NCBI GenBank assembly: GCA_006386115.1
Contig: VFIW01000080.1
Coordinates: 1 to 64,000, forward strand
Direction of reading: 5' to 3'
DNA from: Globisporangium splendens
Lineage: Eukaryota; Oomycota; Peronosporomycetes; Pythiales; Pythiaceae
DNA length: 64,000 nucleotides
The translations under genes were made by a program, and so were the position numbers. The notes under the pieces are model-generated. The model was not told the DNA's origin. It worked only from the letters and a program-made list of their open reading frames with translations, and ran no database searches. How positions within the stretch are numbered: position 1 is the first letter of the stretch; each line of letters starts with the position of its first letter. Below, in pieces: positions 61,201 through 64,000 of this stretch.

Positions 61201-62386
61201 CGTAGGCAGAGTGCTGGGTGTAGATTGTTGGTGCCAGTCCATGTCCCAGCCAAACAGTTGACTTGTTGGCTATTGCACCGGCACCGAGTAAGATGCAATC
61301 TCAACCCCAGCAACATTAAAGCAGGTATGTAAAATTTCATAAGAGACAACTCTTTTGCTTTCGCACAGTTACACGATGGGCAATTTGTAAATTACGTAAG
61401 GTGATTAGATATATATCCGAGGTGTCTGTATTCGAGGAACAAGATTGTGGGTGTCCATCTTCAGATGACTCATTTGGAATTGCATCCAACTTGATATTGA
61501 AGGTGCTGTCTATTGGTCTTTGCCACTCGTTCAGGCGTAAACAACTCAAGAGCGACCGTGTCATGATCAGTCCATGTCGAAGTGGCGATCGTCACCAAAA
61601 TTTCAATGATACGCGTCGATCGAGAGCTGCTCATCAGCCGATCAGTACAGTACGTCTTGTCAGTTCGCTCTCCCGTTGAGAGTGATGGATTCCTGTCAAT
61701 GTGAAGGATGCTGCGTTTCTGCACCTGGAAGATGTTCCGGTATGTATACAGAAGGCCACCATCCTTCACTTCATCATCGGCATTGACACAAATGCATCAC
61801 CCCGTCATCATTTTTGTTGCATAGATGAGTTTGTCGAACATTCAGTACTGCAGTACAATCTGTGCAGCACGAAGGACGTCGATCTGTATTTATTGAGTCG
61901 AAGGCAGTTGATCATATGTTAATCGAGCCGAATTAAAGCACGAAGGACGCATTCGCTCAAGTCAATGCTGTGGTCTGGTTACAAAGAAACTCGATTCTCA
62001 CGGCAATGTGTCGCTGATGAGGCGACTCCTTGAACTGAAAGATGGGACGCGTGTGTAGCATCAGTGTCAGTGTCCCTTAGCAGTGTCGTGCGGGATGGCG
62101 AATTGATCGCCTCAGTGGACGGACGTGGGTTGAAGTTCGACGTGAAATCTCCTCGTTGCATGCATCTTCATCATAGACGATTTGCTGATCGTGTTCTCAC
62201 CTTCGTGTCCTTGTAGAGACTCCGGATGGAGTAATCTAGACTGGAACGTCTTGGGACCGCACAGCAATGTGCTGGGGTTTTGTTTCAGATGAAAGCAAAG
62301 CGATGGTTGCTGCAACTCGCTTCTTTGCCACCACCAACGGTTGATACGATTTGCCGACTTGACACTCAATCGCCCGTGGTTGTGTT
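58271..62386. other. Spacer and arm sequence between A1' and B1'
   Basis: Second direct copy of 5298-9443. It holds the unidentified decayed frames near 59313-59673, the 15-bp repeat at 60774-60818 and the possible LINE endonuclease fragment at 61470-61769 (minus). No intact gene seen. Confidence 0.5.
60774..60818. repeat. 15-bp tandem repeat, three units
   Basis: Same unit as 7801-7875, two units fewer, which explains the 30-bp change in offset between the copies. Confidence 0.95.
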
Positions 62387-62401
62387 TCATTATCCAATTC
62401 G
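62387..62401 (+). promoter_or_regulatory. Oomycete initiator of pectate lyase B1'
   Basis: TCATTATCCAATTCG, 56 nt before the start codon. Confidence 0.72.
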
Positions 62402-62457
62402 CCAAGCAGTGCTCAAGCCGCACCAAGCAACCAAGCTCTACCAGTTCCACGAACAAC

Positions 62458-63246
62458 ATGTTGTACTCTTTCGTCGCATCTGCCGCAGTCATCGCTGCTG
62501 CTGCAACCATCGCTACTTCGTCCGCAGCGCCAATGCCCACTGGCACCTGGCCAACGAGCATGGGGAACGTCAAGTACGACAAGCCGTACGTGGTGAAGGT
62601 TGGAAAGCCGTTCGACGGTGGCATGAAGACCTACGAACGCTCCAACAAGCAATGCACGGGCAACGATGAAGGTGACAAGGACGGCGCGGTCTTCATCGTT
62701 GAGCCCGGTGCGATCCTGAAAAATGTGATCATCGGCAAGGCTCAGAGCGAGGGCGTCCATTGCGAGGAAGGTGGCTGCACGATCGAGAACGTGTGGTGGG
62801 ACGACGTGTGCGAAGACGCGCTCAGCATCAAGGGCGGCTCAGCGTCGAGTGTATCGAACGTCATTGGCGGTGGTGCTCGCTACGCCAAGGACAAGATCAT
62901 CCAACACAACGGCTACGGCACCGTCAACATCGATGGCTTCTATGCGCAGGACTTTGGTAAGCTGTACCGATCGTGTGGTACTTGCAAGACCAAGATCAGT
63001 CGCAAGGTCTCGATCTCGAACGTGTACGCGGTGAACCCAACGGTCGGCATCGCGACCGTGAACAAGAACTATGGCGATGAGGCCAAGCTGAGCAACATCA
63101 AGATCAAGACGTCCAAGAAAATCTCCGACCTCGATGTCTGCGGTTGGTCGGAAGCTGTGTTCGTGGGCGAGCCGGGATGGCTGGGCCGCGGTCCTTCACA
63201 CCCACTTTGCCAATACGCTGAGAGCACCATTCAGTTCATCAAGTAA
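62458..63246 (+). CDS. Secreted pectate lyase, family PL3 (B1')
   Basis: Third B-type copy, 262 residues, same predicted protein as B1 and B2. At several silent or flanking sites (for example the GGT in the VIGGGAR segment and the leader base before GTGTTTC) it agrees with B2 and not with B1. It faces the A-type gene at 63814, 567 bp away. Confidence 0.95.
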   Translation: MLYSFVASAAVIAAAATIATSSAAPMPTGTWPTSMGNVKYDKPYVVKVGKPFDGGMKTYERSNKQCTGNDEGDKDGAVFIVEPGAILKNVIIGKAQSEGVHCEEGGCTIENVWWDDVCEDALSIKGGSASSVSNVIGGGARYAKDKIIQHNGYGTVNIDGFYAQDFGKLYRSCGTCKTKISRKVSISNVYAVNPTVGIATVNKNYGDEAKLSNIKIKTSKKISDLDVCGWSEAVFVGEPGWLGRGPSHPLCQYAESTIQFIK

Positions 63247-63813
63247 TCGTCCATTTGGTGGAGCAAGATGTGAATGAATGCATTTACTTCGACACTCTCA
63301 GGTGGCGACACTAGGAATGTGAACGTTGTGTGTCGAGGAAAATTTGATGGCGTAGTGTTGGGAAGCAAGCTATCAGATTTGAGGTGATCAGTTGAGCTAC
63401 CCAACTGACAGTCAGTGATAACCTTTTCGAATTAAGTGCTTGTTGTCTGTCAGGTGGACGTTTCTAGTACTGGTCGGCTCCGGTGACCAGTAGCTTCAAC
63501 ATGCGTTGCATAAGCGAGACGTGTCCATCAACAATTTGCTTTGACCGTTCAAGTAAATGAGTACATTTGGCTACTGAACAGGAGCCACTGGTGCTATGTG
63601 GACAAGTTGCAATTGCCGTTGCAGTTTGTTGCTCTGGATGAGCACATAAACGATTGCAAAACTCATAGGAAGGAATGTATTATCACCACGATCGGTTAGA
63701 GTTCACATCGAGTGAAAGTGCAACACGTGATTCTCTTTCACGAGAGCAATAACGATTAAACCCAACATGCAAACAAACAGTACACTCAAACACAGTTTTG
63801 AATGGTTCAGTAA
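63247..63813. other. Spacer between convergent B1' and the A gene at the edge
   Basis: Third copy of the 567-bp convergent spacer; no gene seen. Confidence 0.5.
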
Positions 63814-64000
63814 TCACTTAATGAAAGTCACGGCGCTCGTCGAGTACTGGCAAAGTGGAGGCGACGGACCATGGCCAAGCTTCTTCGGCTCACCCGACGT
63901 CACAGCCTGAGACCACGCGCACACCTCCACCTTGGACGTCGCCTTCGACGTCTTGATCTTGATGTTGCTCAGCTTGGCTTCGTCGCCATAGTTCTTGTTC
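63814..64000 (-). CDS. Pectate lyase A-type, partial (C-terminal 61 codons, continues past the window)
   Basis: Minus-strand C-terminal end of an A-type PL3 lyase, from NKNYGDEAKLSN at the window edge to a TGA at 63814-63816. It passes the point where the copy at 10871-11043 has its deletion, so this sister locus lacks that breakpoint and may be a complete gene. Its last codons, ATT-AAG-TGA, combine the A1 penultimate codons with the A2 stop and flank. Catalytic residues lie outside the window. Confidence 0.88.
   Translation of the reverse strand, partial: NKNYGDEAKLSNIKIKTSKATSKVEVCAWSQAVTSGEPKKLGHGPSPPLCQYSTSAVTFIK

Larger units (their letters stand above)
52974..64000 (+). repeat. Direct second copy of window positions 1-11.05 kb
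   Basis: Base-by-base collinear with 1-11057, offset 52,973 up to the 15-bp repeat and 52,943 after it. Only scattered single-base changes were seen. It extends beyond the right edge of the window. Confidence 0.95.

Noticed and set aside
1..64000. tRNA, rRNA or other structured RNA genes
   Set aside because: No cloverleaf or conserved rRNA segments were seen; only the primer-binding sites complementary to a tRNA 3' end are present.

Overview
The window looks like a repeat-rich pathogenicity locus of a plant-pathogenic oomycete (Phytophthora-like). Three things point that way: secreted pectate lyases of polysaccharide-lyase family 3, intronless genes preceded by the oomycete initiator (INR, TCAYTYYNCA-type), and large chromodomain Ty3/gypsy and RNase H-bearing LINE retrotransposons. 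No tRNA, rRNA or CRISPR signal was seen.

Layout. 1-1399 is the 3' end of a LINE (LINE-A) inserted in a decayed Mutator-like (MULE) transposase gene (1414-2790). Pectate lyase genes follow: A1 (4515-5297, +), B1 (9515-10303, +), an internally deleted A pseudogene (10871-11043, -), A2 (12240-13022, +) and B2 (13590-14378, -). 5860-11044 and 12849-18033 are nearly identical inverted arms, so the convergent A/B pair is mirrored around about 11946. The MULE fragment resumes at 18034-18170 and is split by another LINE-A.

The second LINE-A runs from 18171 to 54372 but is itself cut by three later insertions: LINE-B (19424-29964, both ORFs intact), a minus-strand Ty3/gypsy element Gypsy-1O (31849-45890) that carries a plus-strand relative Gypsy-1I (37809-45419) inside one LTR, and Gypsy-2 (46414-52649). 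Target-site duplications frame LINE-A (14 bp), LINE-B (13 bp), Gypsy-1O (5 bp) and Gypsy-2 (5 bp).

From 52974 to the window end the first 11 kb recur in the same orientation with a period of 52,973 bp (52,943 after a 30-bp repeat-length change), giving pectate lyases A1' (57488-58270), B1' (62458-63246) and the start of another A gene (63814 to the edge, -). The window therefore appears to hold a little more than one unit of a tandem array that includes the LINE-A nest.

Two items stand out beyond the nested repeats. LINE-B ORF1 is a 1,602-residue protein combining a CCHC knuckle, an IQ-like motif and an OTU-type cysteine-protease-like domain. Both Gypsy-1 copies carry an antisense gene for an approximately 354-residue nuclear-type coiled-coil protein, with an oomycete INR 4 nt upstream of its ATG, overlapping the integrase-chromodomain linker of pol.

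The pectate lyases are the only genes with an evident host role (secreted pectate cleavage during plant infection); nearly everything else is transposon-derived.
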